Part shown: one piece after another, positions 43,042 through 51,931 of the stretch
Numbering within the stretch: the first letter of the stretch is position 1
Layout of the letters: each line of letters begins with the position of its first letter
Assembly (NCBI GenBank): GCA_964473525.1
Contig: CAYYPK010000022.1
Location: forward strand, 45,279-109,278
DNA from: GCA-2687025 sp964473525
GTDB taxonomy: Bacteria > Poribacteria > WGA-4E > GCA-2687025
Length of the DNA: 64,000 nt
Direction of reading: 5' to 3'
The notes under the pieces: model-generated
Database searches by the model: none
What the model was told of the DNA's origin: nothing
Seen by the model: the letters and a program-made list of their open reading frames with translations, nothing else
Translations under genes and position numbers: made by a program

Positions 43042-43998
43042 TCAGGACGCGGGTAGGTCGAGCGCCCCGCGGAAATGCTCTATCGTGCGGTTCAGGCCGT
43101 CCTCAATGCTCGTGGTCGGCTCCCACCCGAGGATCTCACGCGCGCGCGTGATGTCGGGACGTCGATGCATGGGGTCGTCGTCGAACGGCTGAGGCGTGAA
43201 GATGACGCGACTGCTGCTGCCCGCTAGCTGGACGATGGTCTCCGCCAACAGCTTCATCGTGATCTCGGTGTCCGGGTTCCCGACGTTCACGGGCTGGCAT
43301 TCGTCCGACATGAGCAGGCGGAATATGCCGTCCACCTCGTCGGCCACGTAGCACACGCTGCGCGTCTGAAGACCGTCGCCGTGCACCGTTACATCCTCTC
43401 CCCTCAGAGCCTGGGAGATGAAGGTCGGGATCGCGCGCCCGTCGTCGGGTCGCATCCGCGGCCCGTACGTGTTGAAGATGCGAAGCAGTCGCACCTGCAG
43501 GTCGTATTTGCGGTGGAACGCCATCGTCATGGCTTCGCCGTACCGCTTCGCCTCGTCGTACACGCTCCGCCGGCCGATGGGGTTCACGTTCCCCCAGTAT
43601 TCCTCGGTCTGAGGCATCACGAGGGGATCCCCGTACACTTCCGACGTCGATGCCTGTAGGTAGGTGGCGCCCTTCTCGCGCGCAAGCTCCAGCAGATGAT
43701 AGGTGCCCCACGCGCCCACGCGCATGATCTCTATCGCGAGAGGACCGAAGTCCGTTGGGCTCGCGGGACTAGCCATGTTGATGACGTAGTCCACCGGGCC
43801 ATCGACGGACACGGGATCGATGACGTTCGCCTGCACGAGACGGAAGCGGTCGTCGTCCGCGAGATGGGCCACGTTCCCGCCGCTGCCCGTGATCATGTTG
43901 TCCAGGCAGATGACGTTGATGTCGGCGCCTAGGAGCTTGTCGCACATGTGGGAGCCGACGAACCCCGCGCCGCCCGCCACGACCGCTGTCTTACCCAA
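43042..43998 (-). CDS. UDP-glucuronate decarboxylase-like NAD-dependent epimerase/dehydratase
   Basis: A 318-residue extended SDR. Start TTG at 43998 with AAGGA eight bases before; the longer frame upstream is not conserved. The NAD motif is AGGAGFVGSHM, STSEVYGDP holds the catalytic Ser region, SVYDEAKRYGEA the Tyr-x-x-x-Lys pair, and FNTYGPRMRPDDGRAIPTFI, HGDGLQTRSVCYVADEVDGI match UDP-xylose synthase. It would make UDP-xylose for glycan synthesis; other NAD-epimerases are possible. Divergent from the Asp-box gene across a 164-base gap with a perfect hairpin. Confidence 0.87.
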   Translation of the reverse strand: MGKTAVVAGGAGFVGSHMCDKLLGADINVICLDNMITGSGGNVAHLADDDRFRLVQANVIDPVSVDGPVDYVINMASPASPTDFGPLAIEIMRVGAWGTYHLLELAREKGATYLQASTSEVYGDPLVMPQTEEYWGNVNPIGRRSVYDEAKRYGEAMTMAFHRKYDLQVRLLRIFNTYGPRMRPDDGRAIPTFISQALRGEDVTVHGDGLQTRSVCYVADEVDGIFRLLMSDECQPVNVGNPDTEITMKLLAETIVQLAGSSSRVIFTPQPFDDDPMHRRPDITRAREILGWEPTTSIEDGLNRTIEHFRGALDLPAS

Positions 43999-44050
43999 CT
44001 GAACGTCCTTTCGATGCTGCCCCAGTCGCCCCGCCCGGAGTCTGGCACAG

Positions 44051-44077
44051 GGCCGCAATCGCGGCAAGATTGCGGCC
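44051..44077. repeat. Perfect 10-base inverted repeat in the divergent gap 43999-44162
   Basis: GGCCGCAATC and GATTGCGGCC separated by 7 bases (GCGGCAA). It lies between two genes that point away from each other, where a terminator is not expected, so an operator or mRNA hairpin is more plausible. No T-run follows. Confidence 0.5.
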
Positions 44078-44162
44078 GCCGCGCGGCCCTCGTTGGGCGG
44101 AGGAGCGTCGACTGGTAGGCTCCCGACGTGACCGGCCGTCCATCGCGCGACGAGGGCTGAAC

Positions 44163-45437
44163 ATGAACGCTGGAACGCCGCTAGCGAGTGACTTCCGCAC
44201 GGTATACGAATCGCCGGACGCTGACACGATCTTCGCGTACACGCCGGGCATCACGAAGAGCCCGTCGGGCCGACTCATCGCCACGATCGATCTCGGCGGG
44301 CCTGGGCCTATCGACATGCCCGACACCCGGGCGCTCGCCTCCGAGCAGGGAATCGAGGGGCTTGATCATCACGGACGCATCTACACGTCCGACGATCACG
44401 GCCGCGCGTGGACGCATCGCGCCAACTTTCCCTACATGCACGCGCGGCCGTTCTACGCGGGCGGCAACGTCTACGTGCTGGGACACCGCGGCGATCTGCT
44501 CGTCGCTAGATCGGACGACGACGGCGAGACGTGGAGTCTGCCCTCGATCCTGACGCAGGACGGCTACTGGCACCAGTCCGCGTGCAACGTCCACTACGCC
44601 AACGGCTGCGTCTACCTCGTGATGGAGCGGCTGGTCGCTGAGCCGTGGGCGTCCCATGCCAGCGCCTTCGCGCCCGTGCTGATGCGCGCAAGCGTCACGG
44701 ACGACCTGTGCGACCCGTCGGCGTGGACGTACGCCTCGGAGTTGGTGTTTCAGGAAGCCATCTCACTCCCTGACCTCGACTGGTTCGGCGTGCCGTTCTT
44801 CCACACCAACATGGATAGCGTCGCAGGCGCTGCCCCAGGTCGGACCATCTCCCCACTGGGATGGCTTGAGACGAACGTGGTCCAGTTCACCGACCCAGAC
44901 CACGTCTGGCACGACCCGACCGGGCGGACGTTCCACCTCCTCGCTCGCGCGTACACGGGCGGGACAGGGTACGCCGCGCTCGCGAAGGTGACCGAACACG
45001 CCGACGGCTCCATGACAACCAGCATCGAGACTGCGCCCTCGGGGCGGCGGGTCGCGTTCCTGCCTTGCCCCGGTGGACAGATGAAGTTCTTCATCCAGTA
45101 CGACGAAGTGTCGTCGCTCTTCTGGCTGCTGAGCTCACAGGCGACCGACAGCATGACGCGACCCGACCGGCTCGAGGAGGAGAGATTCGACCTGCCCAAC
45201 AACGAGCGCCATCGGCTGCAACTACACTTCTCGCGCAACTGCGTGGACTGGCTGTTTGCCGGTATCGTCGACGTGGGAGCGTCGCCGAGGGAGTCCCGAC
45301 ACTACGCGAGCATGGTCATCGACGGCGACGATTTACACGTGCTCAGCCGATCAGGAGATGAACGCGCGGTGTCAGCGCACGACCAGAACCTCGTCACCTT
45401 CCACACGGTCCCGGACTTTCGGTCACTCGTCTACTAG
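44163..45437 (+). CDS. Asp-box (BNR) sialidase-like propeller protein
   Basis: A 424-residue protein from ATG 44163 after GAGGG. Two Asp-box motifs are visible: YTSDDHGRAWTH and RSDDDGETWSLP (S-x-D-x-G-x-x-W). The fold resembles exo-alpha-sialidases and other six-bladed propellers, but I do not see the full Arg triad of a sialidase, so substrate is unknown. No signal peptide is present. It is the only plus gene before the convergent ABC transporter gene (33 bases between stops). Confidence 0.75.
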   Translation: MNAGTPLASDFRTVYESPDADTIFAYTPGITKSPSGRLIATIDLGGPGPIDMPDTRALASEQGIEGLDHHGRIYTSDDHGRAWTHRANFPYMHARPFYAGGNVYVLGHRGDLLVARSDDDGETWSLPSILTQDGYWHQSACNVHYANGCVYLVMERLVAEPWASHASAFAPVLMRASVTDDLCDPSAWTYASELVFQEAISLPDLDWFGVPFFHTNMDSVAGAAPGRTISPLGWLETNVVQFTDPDHVWHDPTGRTFHLLARAYTGGTGYAALAKVTEHADGSMTTSIETAPSGRRVAFLPCPGGQMKFFIQYDEVSSLFWLLSSQATDSMTRPDRLEEERFDLPNNERHRLQLHFSRNCVDWLFAGIVDVGASPRESRHYASMVIDGDDLHVLSRSGDERAVSAHDQNLVTFHTVPDFRSLVY

Positions 45438-45470
45438 GCGGGGAAGGCAGAAGGGACGTGGCGGCCGGTC

Positions 45471-47282
45471 TCAGCCGCTCGTAGCCGCCGACCCGCCCAA
45501 CTGCGACGTGAACAGCTCCGCGTACAGCCCCCCGGCTGCGAGCAGTCCATCGTGCTGGCCTCGCTCCACGATGCGTCCGGCGTCCATTACCAGGATCGTG
45601 TCGGCGTGCAACACGGTGGACAGACGGTGCGCGATCACGAACGTCGTGCGGTCGCGCATCAGCTCGGCGAACGACTTCTGTACCATCGCCTCCGACTCAG
45701 CGTCGAGCGACGCGGTGGCTTCGTCTAGCAGGAACACGCGTGGATCCTTGAGGAACGCGCGCGCGATGGCGATGCGTTGCCGCTGGCCGCCCGACAGCCG
45801 GTCTCCGCGCTCCCCAACCTGCGTATTGTAGCCGTCCGCGAATCCCCGGATGAACTCGTCCGCGAACGCTTGACCGGCGGCGCGCCGCACCTCGCTGTCA
45901 GTCGCGTCCGGTCGGGCCAGCCGGATGTTCTCCGCCACCGTGCCGGCGAAGAGCATGGTGTCCTGCGGGACGAGCGCCATATGGCCGCGCAGCGAGTGCA
46001 GCGATACGTCCGCGGTGTCGATCCTGTCGAGCAGGATCCTCCCGGAGGATGGGGCGTAGAAGCGTGGGATCAGGTGCAGCAGCGAAGTCTTGCCGGCCCC
46101 GCTGCGTCCCACCAAAGCGACGGTCTGGCCCTCCTCGGCCACCAAGGACACGCCGGCCAGAACATCTGGCCCGTCGCTCGTGTAGCGGAAGCAGACGTCC
46201 TCGAAGTGGATGCCGCCCGATACCTGAGGCATCGCGCGTCCAGCGTCCATGTCCTCGCTGGGAAGATCGTGCACGGCGTCCACGCGCTCGATCGAGGGCA
46301 GTCCCTGCTGGAACTGCGCGTAGAACTGGCCGACCTTACGCAGCGGATTCGCAAGCATAGCGCCGATGGCGACGTGAGCCAGGAGCGCCCCGAACGTCAA
46401 CGCGCCTTCCAGTATCAGCCAGCACCCGAAGCCGAAGATCCCCGCCATGCCCGTCATCATCACCACTTCCGTGGCTGGGCCTTGCAGGACGAACACGCGG
46501 ACACGCCGCATGCCGGTCCGGTACATCCTGCGGGTGTCCTCGTTGAAGTTTTCGTGCTCCGCTCTTTCCGCGCCGAACGCCTTGAGCGCGCTCAGGCCAC
46601 CTATATTCTGTTCCAGGCGCTCCGTGACGGCCCCTAGCTGCTCCTGGAACCGCGCGCTGGAGCGACGGATCCGCTTCCCGAGGGCGTAGATGATGAGACC
46701 GATGAGCGGCACGAAGAGGAATGTGCCGGCGCTCAGTAACCAGTTGTCGTTGAAGAGCGCGGCCAGCAGCACTACGACCATGACGATCGCCTTGAGCGCG
46801 TTTGAGAAGGCGTGGACGGTCGCCGTCAGGTGGCGTATGTCGCTGACGGCGCGGGCCATCAGGTCGCCGGTGCGCTGCGCGGCGATGGCGGCCAGCGGGA
46901 GAGACAGGATCTTTCGGTGCAGCCGGTTCCGTTCGCTCCGCATCGTGCGGTACGTGACGCGCTCGAGCAGGTACGAACTGGCGCACCCGCAGCACGCCGC
47001 GACCACCGTCATCCCCACGACGACGCCCATGACGCGCAAGAGTATCCTGATCGCGTCGCGAGCACCGCCAACACGCACGGCGATGCCGTCGTAGACGTGC
47101 TTGACCGCTCCGAGGCTCACCGTGGTAGGGAGTTCCGCGGACGCCAGATCAACGACATCGTGCAGGACCAACCGTGTCACGAGCGCCTGGAGCGCGGTCG
47201 TGACCGTCGCGAGCGTCATTGCTGTCAGGATAGAGGGCCAGTGTGGCCTGACCAGGCGAGCGCAGGAGAGGATGGCGCGCAT
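45471..47282 (-). CDS. ABC exporter with fused permease and ATPase (MsbA/lipid A exporter-like)
   Basis: A 603-residue protein from ATG 47282. Residues 15-320 hold six membrane helices, the EAE-less type I exporter core; the nucleotide domain has Walker A LVGRSGAGKTSLLH, the signature GERGDRLSGGQRQRIAIARA, Walker B PRVFLLDEATAS and the switch His in VIAHRLS. It exports lipids or other compounds as a homodimer. Its start is coupled to the methyltransferase stop by a TGATG overlap. Substrate unknown. Confidence 0.93.
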   Translation of the reverse strand: MRAILSCARLVRPHWPSILTAMTLATVTTALQALVTRLVLHDVVDLASAELPTTVSLGAVKHVYDGIAVRVGGARDAIRILLRVMGVVVGMTVVAACCGCASSYLLERVTYRTMRSERNRLHRKILSLPLAAIAAQRTGDLMARAVSDIRHLTATVHAFSNALKAIVMVVVLLAALFNDNWLLSAGTFLFVPLIGLIIYALGKRIRRSSARFQEQLGAVTERLEQNIGGLSALKAFGAERAEHENFNEDTRRMYRTGMRRVRVFVLQGPATEVVMMTGMAGIFGFGCWLILEGALTFGALLAHVAIGAMLANPLRKVGQFYAQFQQGLPSIERVDAVHDLPSEDMDAGRAMPQVSGGIHFEDVCFRYTSDGPDVLAGVSLVAEEGQTVALVGRSGAGKTSLLHLIPRFYAPSSGRILLDRIDTADVSLHSLRGHMALVPQDTMLFAGTVAENIRLARPDATDSEVRRAAGQAFADEFIRGFADGYNTQVGERGDRLSGGQRQRIAIARAFLKDPRVFLLDEATASLDAESEAMVQKSFAELMRDRTTFVIAHRLSTVLHADTILVMDAGRIVERGQHDGLLAAGGLYAELFTSQLGGSAATSG

Positions 47283-47986
47283 CAGCTCGCCTTCTCGAAC
47301 GCGGCAATAAGGCGCGGCGCGTCCTCCGTGTAATCGCTGCCGTCGAAGTCGCCGTACAGCCGCGCGAGCTGCAATCCGGCCCCGTCGGCAAGCGACGTCA
47401 GCTCCGGCGCCGTGTAGAAGCGCGTGCGCCGCACCCACGACCGCGTTTCGCCGGCCTTCATGTCCAGCACGTCGCGGTGGTCCGCGACGATACCCGTGGC
47501 CACGTCGTAGTGCGCTTCCGCGAGGTACAGCGCCCCGTCGGCGCGCCACCAGTTGCGCCGAGACCCCATCTCCGCGATGGCGTACGGGTTCCAGGACTCG
47601 ATAAGGAGAATCCCCCCGGGCGCCAGCGAACCCGCGATCGCTGACATGGCAACCCCGTCCTCCTCGGCCCCAACGAGCCCGAACGACGCGAACAGGCAGA
47701 TGGCGACGTCGAAGTGGTTGGCGAAGGGAAGCGCGCGCATGTCCGCCCTCGCGTAGGCGGCTCCCGTGTCGCCAGACGCCGCGCGCAGCAGATGGTCGGA
47801 TGTATCCACGCCAACAACGACTGCGCCCATGGACGCGAGGGGAGCCGAGTGCCGGCCGGCGCCGCAGGCGACGTCGAGAATCCGGTCGCCCGGCTCGATC
47901 TCAAGCGCCTCGACGAGGAATGCCACCTCGTCAGCCGTCTCCTCGGCGCCGGGCATCTCGCCGAGTAGATAGTCAGCGTTCCACAT
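47282..47986 (-). CDS. Class I SAM-dependent methyltransferase
   Basis: A 234-residue protein from ATG 47986 (MWNADYLLGEMP). Motif I is ILDVACGAGRHSAPLASMG, motif II VVVGVDTS, and ADMRALPFANHFDVAICLFASFG the following region. The C-terminal part has typical methyltransferase segments (SLAPGGILLIESWNP). Methyl acceptor unknown. Its stop overlaps the ABC exporter start, suggesting the exporter handles the methylated compound. The gene is divergent from the LarA-type gene (136 bases). Confidence 0.87.
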   Translation of the reverse strand: MWNADYLLGEMPGAEETADEVAFLVEALEIEPGDRILDVACGAGRHSAPLASMGAVVVGVDTSDHLLRAASGDTGAAYARADMRALPFANHFDVAICLFASFGLVGAEEDGVAMSAIAGSLAPGGILLIESWNPYAIAEMGSRRNWWRADGALYLAEAHYDVATGIVADHRDVLDMKAGETRSWVRRTRFYTAPELTSLADGAGLQLARLYGDFDGSDYTEDAPRLIAAFEKAS

Positions 47987-48122
47987 GCGATCCGTGGCCT
48001 CGTTGAGTGGGTGGAGCTGTAGCAAGCTGCCGGAGAGCTTCCGCCGCGCGTGCCGTCGTGGCAGAATAGTAGTCGCTGTTCCGCCGCTTTGCCGTTCGAG
48101 TCCGCGAGGAGCCAAGGGCGCC

Positions 48123-49400
48123 ATGGATGAACTGAACGCCACCCAGTTTCCGCGCATGGCGCGAGTGAAACAACGCTTCCCACGCCCAGTCCTCAAGGAC
48201 ATCCCCGCGGCCGTGTCCTCGGAGCTCTCCGCTCTGCGGCTAGAGTCGCGTATCAAGCCGGGCGACAGCGTCGCGATCACCGCTGGTTCGCGCGGCATCG
48301 CGAACATCGCCACGATTGTCCGCGCGGCCGTCGACAGCGTGAAGGCCCTCGGCGCGGAGCCGTTCGTGTTCCCCGCGATGGGTAGCCACGGAGGAGCGAC
48401 GCCCGAGGGTCAGGCGGAGGTGCTGCACCACTACGGCATCACCGAAGAGACGATGGGATGCCCCATACGCTGCACGATGGACGTCGTCGAAGTGGGCCAG
48501 CTCGACAACGGCACGCCGGTCTACCTCGACAAGTTCGCGCGCGACGCGGATCATATCGGCCTCATCAACCGCGTGAAACCACACACGGACTTCCACGGCG
48601 CCGTCGAGAGCGGCCTCTGCAAGATGATGGCGATCGGCATCGGGAAGCAGCACGGCGCCAGCCACTATCACAAGGCTTTCCTGCGGTACCACTTCGAGGA
48701 GATCGTCCTCGGAGCGGCAGCGATGCACCTCGCCAAGAGCAACATCGCGTTCGGCCTCGCCGTCCTGGAGAACGCCTACGATGAGACGGCTTCGGTGACC
48801 GCCACCGGACCGGAGGACATGATCCAGGTCGAGCAGAAGCTCATCAAGGAGGCGCGCGACCTGATGGGACGCCTCCCGGCGGACCAACTCGACTGCCTCA
48901 TCGTGGACCAGATGGGCAAGAACATCAGCGGCACCGGGATGGACACGAACCTCATTGGCCGCGCGATGTTCCCCGACATGTACCCACTGCCGGACGGTTG
49001 CCCGTCCATTATGCGCATCTTCGTGCGAGGCTTGACGCCGGAGTCCGACGGGAACGCCTCGGGCATTGGCTTCGCGGACGTCGCCACCCAGCGGCTGATC
49101 GACAGCATCGACCGTCACTCGACGATGATGAACGCCTTCACCGCGAACACGCCGCACGGCATGAAGATACCGGTGGCGTTCGACACGGATCGCGACGCCC
49201 TCGCCTGGGTGCTGAACACCCTCGGCCTGACCGTGCCGCAGGAGTCGCGGACGGTGCGCATCCACACGACTCTACACATCGACGAAGTGCTCGTCTCCGA
49301 GGCGCTGCTGCCGGAGGTCCGGGAGAATCCGTCGCTGGAGATCGTCGGCGAGGCTGAGGAGATGGGTTTCGGCGGCGACGGCAACCTCACGAGCTTCTAG
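48123..49400 (+). CDS. Lactate racemase-like domain (LarA N-terminal / DUF2088) protein
   Basis: A 425-residue protein from ATG 48123. Conserved family blocks are ITAGSRGIANIATIVRAAVDSVKALG, FVFPAMGSHGGATPEGQAEVL, INRVKPHTDFHGAVESGLCKMMAIGIGKQHG, and a C-terminal region IHTTLHIDEVLVSEALLPEV. LarA is a nickel-pincer racemase; this branch lacks a known activity to me, and pincer-assembly genes (larB/C/E) are not adjacent. Extended -10 TGGCAGAATAG is 54 bases upstream. It precedes a TIM-barrel isomerase gene by 51 bases. Confidence 0.8.
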   Translation: MDELNATQFPRMARVKQRFPRPVLKDIPAAVSSELSALRLESRIKPGDSVAITAGSRGIANIATIVRAAVDSVKALGAEPFVFPAMGSHGGATPEGQAEVLHHYGITEETMGCPIRCTMDVVEVGQLDNGTPVYLDKFARDADHIGLINRVKPHTDFHGAVESGLCKMMAIGIGKQHGASHYHKAFLRYHFEEIVLGAAAMHLAKSNIAFGLAVLENAYDETASVTATGPEDMIQVEQKLIKEARDLMGRLPADQLDCLIVDQMGKNISGTGMDTNLIGRAMFPDMYPLPDGCPSIMRIFVRGLTPESDGNASGIGFADVATQRLIDSIDRHSTMMNAFTANTPHGMKIPVAFDTDRDALAWVLNTLGLTVPQESRTVRIHTTLHIDEVLVSEALLPEVRENPSLEIVGEAEEMGFGGDGNLTSF

Positions 49401-49451
49401 CGGCGCCCGCCAGCCGCACACCACGCAACAGAAAGCCCAGGAACACCACGC

Positions 49452-50339
49452 ATGTTCAAGCTAGGCGTCATCACCGACGAGATATCGCAGGACTTTGGGA
49501 CGGTCGTTCAGGTATGCAAGGAGTACGAGCTTGCGGCGGTCGAGATCCGGTCGGTTGACGACCTGCCGCCCCAGGATCTGACTCCGACGCACGTCGAGAT
49601 GATCCGCACCGTGCTCGAGGACACGGACATCACCGTGTGCGGCATAGCGACGCCGTTCTACAAGTGCGACATCGACAGCCCCGAGGAGCGCGAGCAGCAC
49701 CTCGACATACTGCGCAAGTGCATCGCGCTGGCGCAGCAGTTGGATACCAACCTGCTGCGGTGCTTCGCCTTCTGGGAGACGGGACAGACCGAACAGCGGT
49801 GGCAGGAGATCCTCGCCTCGTACGAGGAGCCGCTGCGGCTTGCCGAGGCCGAAGGCGTCGTCCTGGGCATGGAGAACGAAGCCTCGACGTCGCTGTCCAC
49901 GGCGGCGCTTACGCGACGATTCATCGATGAGATCGGCAGCGAGACCGTAAGAGCGATTTGGGATCCGGCGAACGAACTCTACGCCGACGGCGGCGTGACG
50001 CCGTTCCCCGACGCGTACGACCAGATCAAGGACGTCATGGTCCACGGCCACATGAAGGATGGCGCACGCGACGACAACGGCGAGATGGTCAGCGTTCCCG
50101 TCGGCGAAGGGCTCATCGACTGGCAGGGCCAGTTCGACAGGTACGTGGCGGAGGGTTATGAGGACTACCTCATCCTAGAGACGCACTGGCGTCCCGCGTC
50201 CGCGCTGTCCGAGGACCTGCTGAACCGACCGGGAGGGGCCGCGTTCTCCGCCGCTGGCGAGGAGGCTTCGCGGTACTGCCTCGACAACATCCAACGGATG
50301 CTGCTCAAGCATCGTGCGAAGGCCGGCCCGCCCAGCTAG
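49452..50339 (+). CDS. Sugar phosphate isomerase/epimerase family TIM-barrel protein
   Basis: A 295-residue xylose isomerase-like TIM barrel. Metal ligands appear as Glu in VLGMENEASTS, Asp in RAIWDPANELYADGG, His in VMVHGHMKDGARDD and Glu in YLILETHWRP. N-terminus MFKLGVITDEISQDF is typical. Members epimerise or isomerise ketoses such as tagatose, or hydroxypyruvate/tartronate semialdehyde. The substrate is not assigned. Same direction as the LarA-type gene. Confidence 0.87.
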   Translation: MFKLGVITDEISQDFGTVVQVCKEYELAAVEIRSVDDLPPQDLTPTHVEMIRTVLEDTDITVCGIATPFYKCDIDSPEEREQHLDILRKCIALAQQLDTNLLRCFAFWETGQTEQRWQEILASYEEPLRLAEAEGVVLGMENEASTSLSTAALTRRFIDEIGSETVRAIWDPANELYADGGVTPFPDAYDQIKDVMVHGHMKDGARDDNGEMVSVPVGEGLIDWQGQFDRYVAEGYEDYLILETHWRPASALSEDLLNRPGGAAFSAAGEEASRYCLDNIQRMLLKHRAKAGPPS

Positions 50340-50450
50340 GTGGCGCCGTCTCCGCGTGTCAGCCGCGCGGTCGGGGGCGCCGTTGCTGTAGGGCGCGTCC
50401 TGGCGCGGGGTCAGAGGCGGTGGCGCGATGGCCGGTACTTGGAGATCAGT

Positions 50451-51056
50451 ATGAGGCGCGTGGGTCTGGTGGCGGCGCTGGCCGCCGTCACGGTATCGAT
50501 GGGTTGCGCGAGGATGTCGTCGCTGCTGACGACGACCTGGAGCGAGAACTACGCGGATGCCCGGACGGGCTCCGAGGCCTCCCACCCGTACCTCAACGAT
50601 GGCAAGGTCTCGACAGTCGCGGCGACTCCCGCGAAGGCGGAACCCCGCGAATTCATCCTGAAGTTCGATGGCGAGCGTCAGGTCCGCCGCATCCGGCTCA
50701 CCAACGAGAACCTATACAGATTCTCCGTAGCCTACTGGGACCAGAGGCGGGAGGAATGGCGCGATGTGGAGACGGTGCGCCAACGCCGCGACGTAGAGGG
50801 CGCCGAGCGCGTCATCCAGCCGATGTTCCTATTCGGAGGCATCAACTTCCGCACCGACCGCATCCGCATCAAGGTCACGCGAACCGTGGATGACACCATC
50901 GTCACGAAGGCGGCGCCAGGGCCGAACGACAAGGTCATCGAGCACGGGTGGCAGAACATCGGCGGCCGGCAGCGCGAATACTTCCGCATCCTCATAGAAC
51001 GCCCCGCCCTGATCCGCGAGGTAGAGGTGTACGGCATCGCCGACAAGGCGAGTTGA
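50451..51056 (+). CDS. Discoidin-like (F5/8 type C) lipoprotein
   Basis: A 201-residue protein with a GGAG ahead of ATG 50451. The signal peptide RRVGLVAALAAVTVSMGC ends in a lipobox (SMGC), so it is lipid-anchored. The rest has discoidin-like features: TGSEASHPYLNDGKVST, REFILKFDGERQVRRIRLTN, NIGGRQREYFRILIERPALIREVEVYGI. It probably binds carbohydrate or another ligand at the cell surface. The start of the following DMT gene overlaps its stop (TTGA). Confidence 0.75.
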   Translation: MRRVGLVAALAAVTVSMGCARMSSLLTTTWSENYADARTGSEASHPYLNDGKVSTVAATPAKAEPREFILKFDGERQVRRIRLTNENLYRFSVAYWDQRREEWRDVETVRQRRDVEGAERVIQPMFLFGGINFRTDRIRIKVTRTVDDTIVTKAAPGPNDKVIEHGWQNIGGRQREYFRILIERPALIREVEVYGIADKAS

Positions 51057-51931
51057 CGTCCAACCGCTCCCGCCGGGCGCTGAGCTTCGGCATGATGGGG
51101 ACGTCCGCCGTTCTGATCTCCGTCATGGCGCTGCTCGTCCGGGCGACCACCGGCCTCGCGGGGGTGACCGCATACGAGACGACGTTCTACCGATTCGCGA
51201 TCGGCGCCGCGCTCGTGGGAGCCACCCTCGTCGCCCGGCGCGAGACGCCCCGACCGCGCAACTGGCCATGGCTCCTGATTCGTGGAGCCTGTGGCGCCGG
51301 CGCGATGCTCATCTACTTCCACACGATCACTCGGCTCGGTGTCGCCAAGGGCACCATACTCCTCTACACGAACGTCATTTGGGCCGCCCTGCTGGCGCCT
51401 CTGCTGCTCCGCGACCGCGTAGGCGCCCGGCTCTGGACTGCTGTCGGCCTGGCGTTCGCGGGCGTGTATCTCGTGCTGGCCCCAGCTGGCGGGCTCGCGT
51501 CGGTGTCTCGCGATGACCTGCTGGCGCTGGCGGCCGGTCTCGTGGGCGGCGTGGCGGTGGTCGCCGTCAAGAAGGTGCGCGACACCGACGACACGTCAAC
51601 CGTGTTCCTCGCGCTGGCAGCATGTGGAATCGCGCTGACGGCAGTGCCGGCGGCCCGCGCGGGGCTGTCGTTCAGTCCTCGCGTCTGGGTTCTGTTCGTG
51701 GGCATCGGCCTGTCGGGCACTCTCGCGAAGTTGCTGTCCGACTCCGCGTACCGCCACGTGCGGGGAGTGGAGGGAGCCATCTGGTCCATGTTGACTCCGG
51801 TTGTCAACGCGGTGGCTGGACCCGTGGTCTTTGGCGAACCGGTCTCGGCGCGAGGCGCCGTGGGCTCGTGCCTCGTCGTCGCCGCTTGCCTCTGGGTGAT
51901 GCTCCCAGGACGCGCGGTCGCCTCCGGCTAG
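51053..51931 (+). CDS. DMT family transporter (EamA)
   Basis: A 292-residue protein, from a TTG at 51053 overlapping the preceding TGA; an ATG at 51092 is a second option. Ten hydrophobic segments in two EamA-like halves are visible (SFGMMGTSAVLISVMALLVR; YFHTITRLGVAKGTILLYTNVIWAALLAPLLL; VEGAIWSMLTPVVNAVAGPVVFGE). DMT proteins export or import small metabolites. Substrate unknown. Convergent with the large orphan gene by four bases. Confidence 0.85.
   Translation: MTSNRSRRALSFGMMGTSAVLISVMALLVRATTGLAGVTAYETTFYRFAIGAALVGATLVARRETPRPRNWPWLLIRGACGAGAMLIYFHTITRLGVAKGTILLYTNVIWAALLAPLLLRDRVGARLWTAVGLAFAGVYLVLAPAGGLASVSRDDLLALAAGLVGGVAVVAVKKVRDTDDTSTVFLALAACGIALTAVPAARAGLSFSPRVWVLFVGIGLSGTLAKLLSDSAYRHVRGVEGAIWSMLTPVVNAVAGPVVFGEPVSARGAVGSCLVVAACLWVMLPGRAVASG

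Noticed and set aside
44040..44060. A sigma-54 promoter (TGGCAC...GC) before the Asp-box gene
   Set aside because: The GG and GC elements are not at the required 10-base spacing; the match is off by one.
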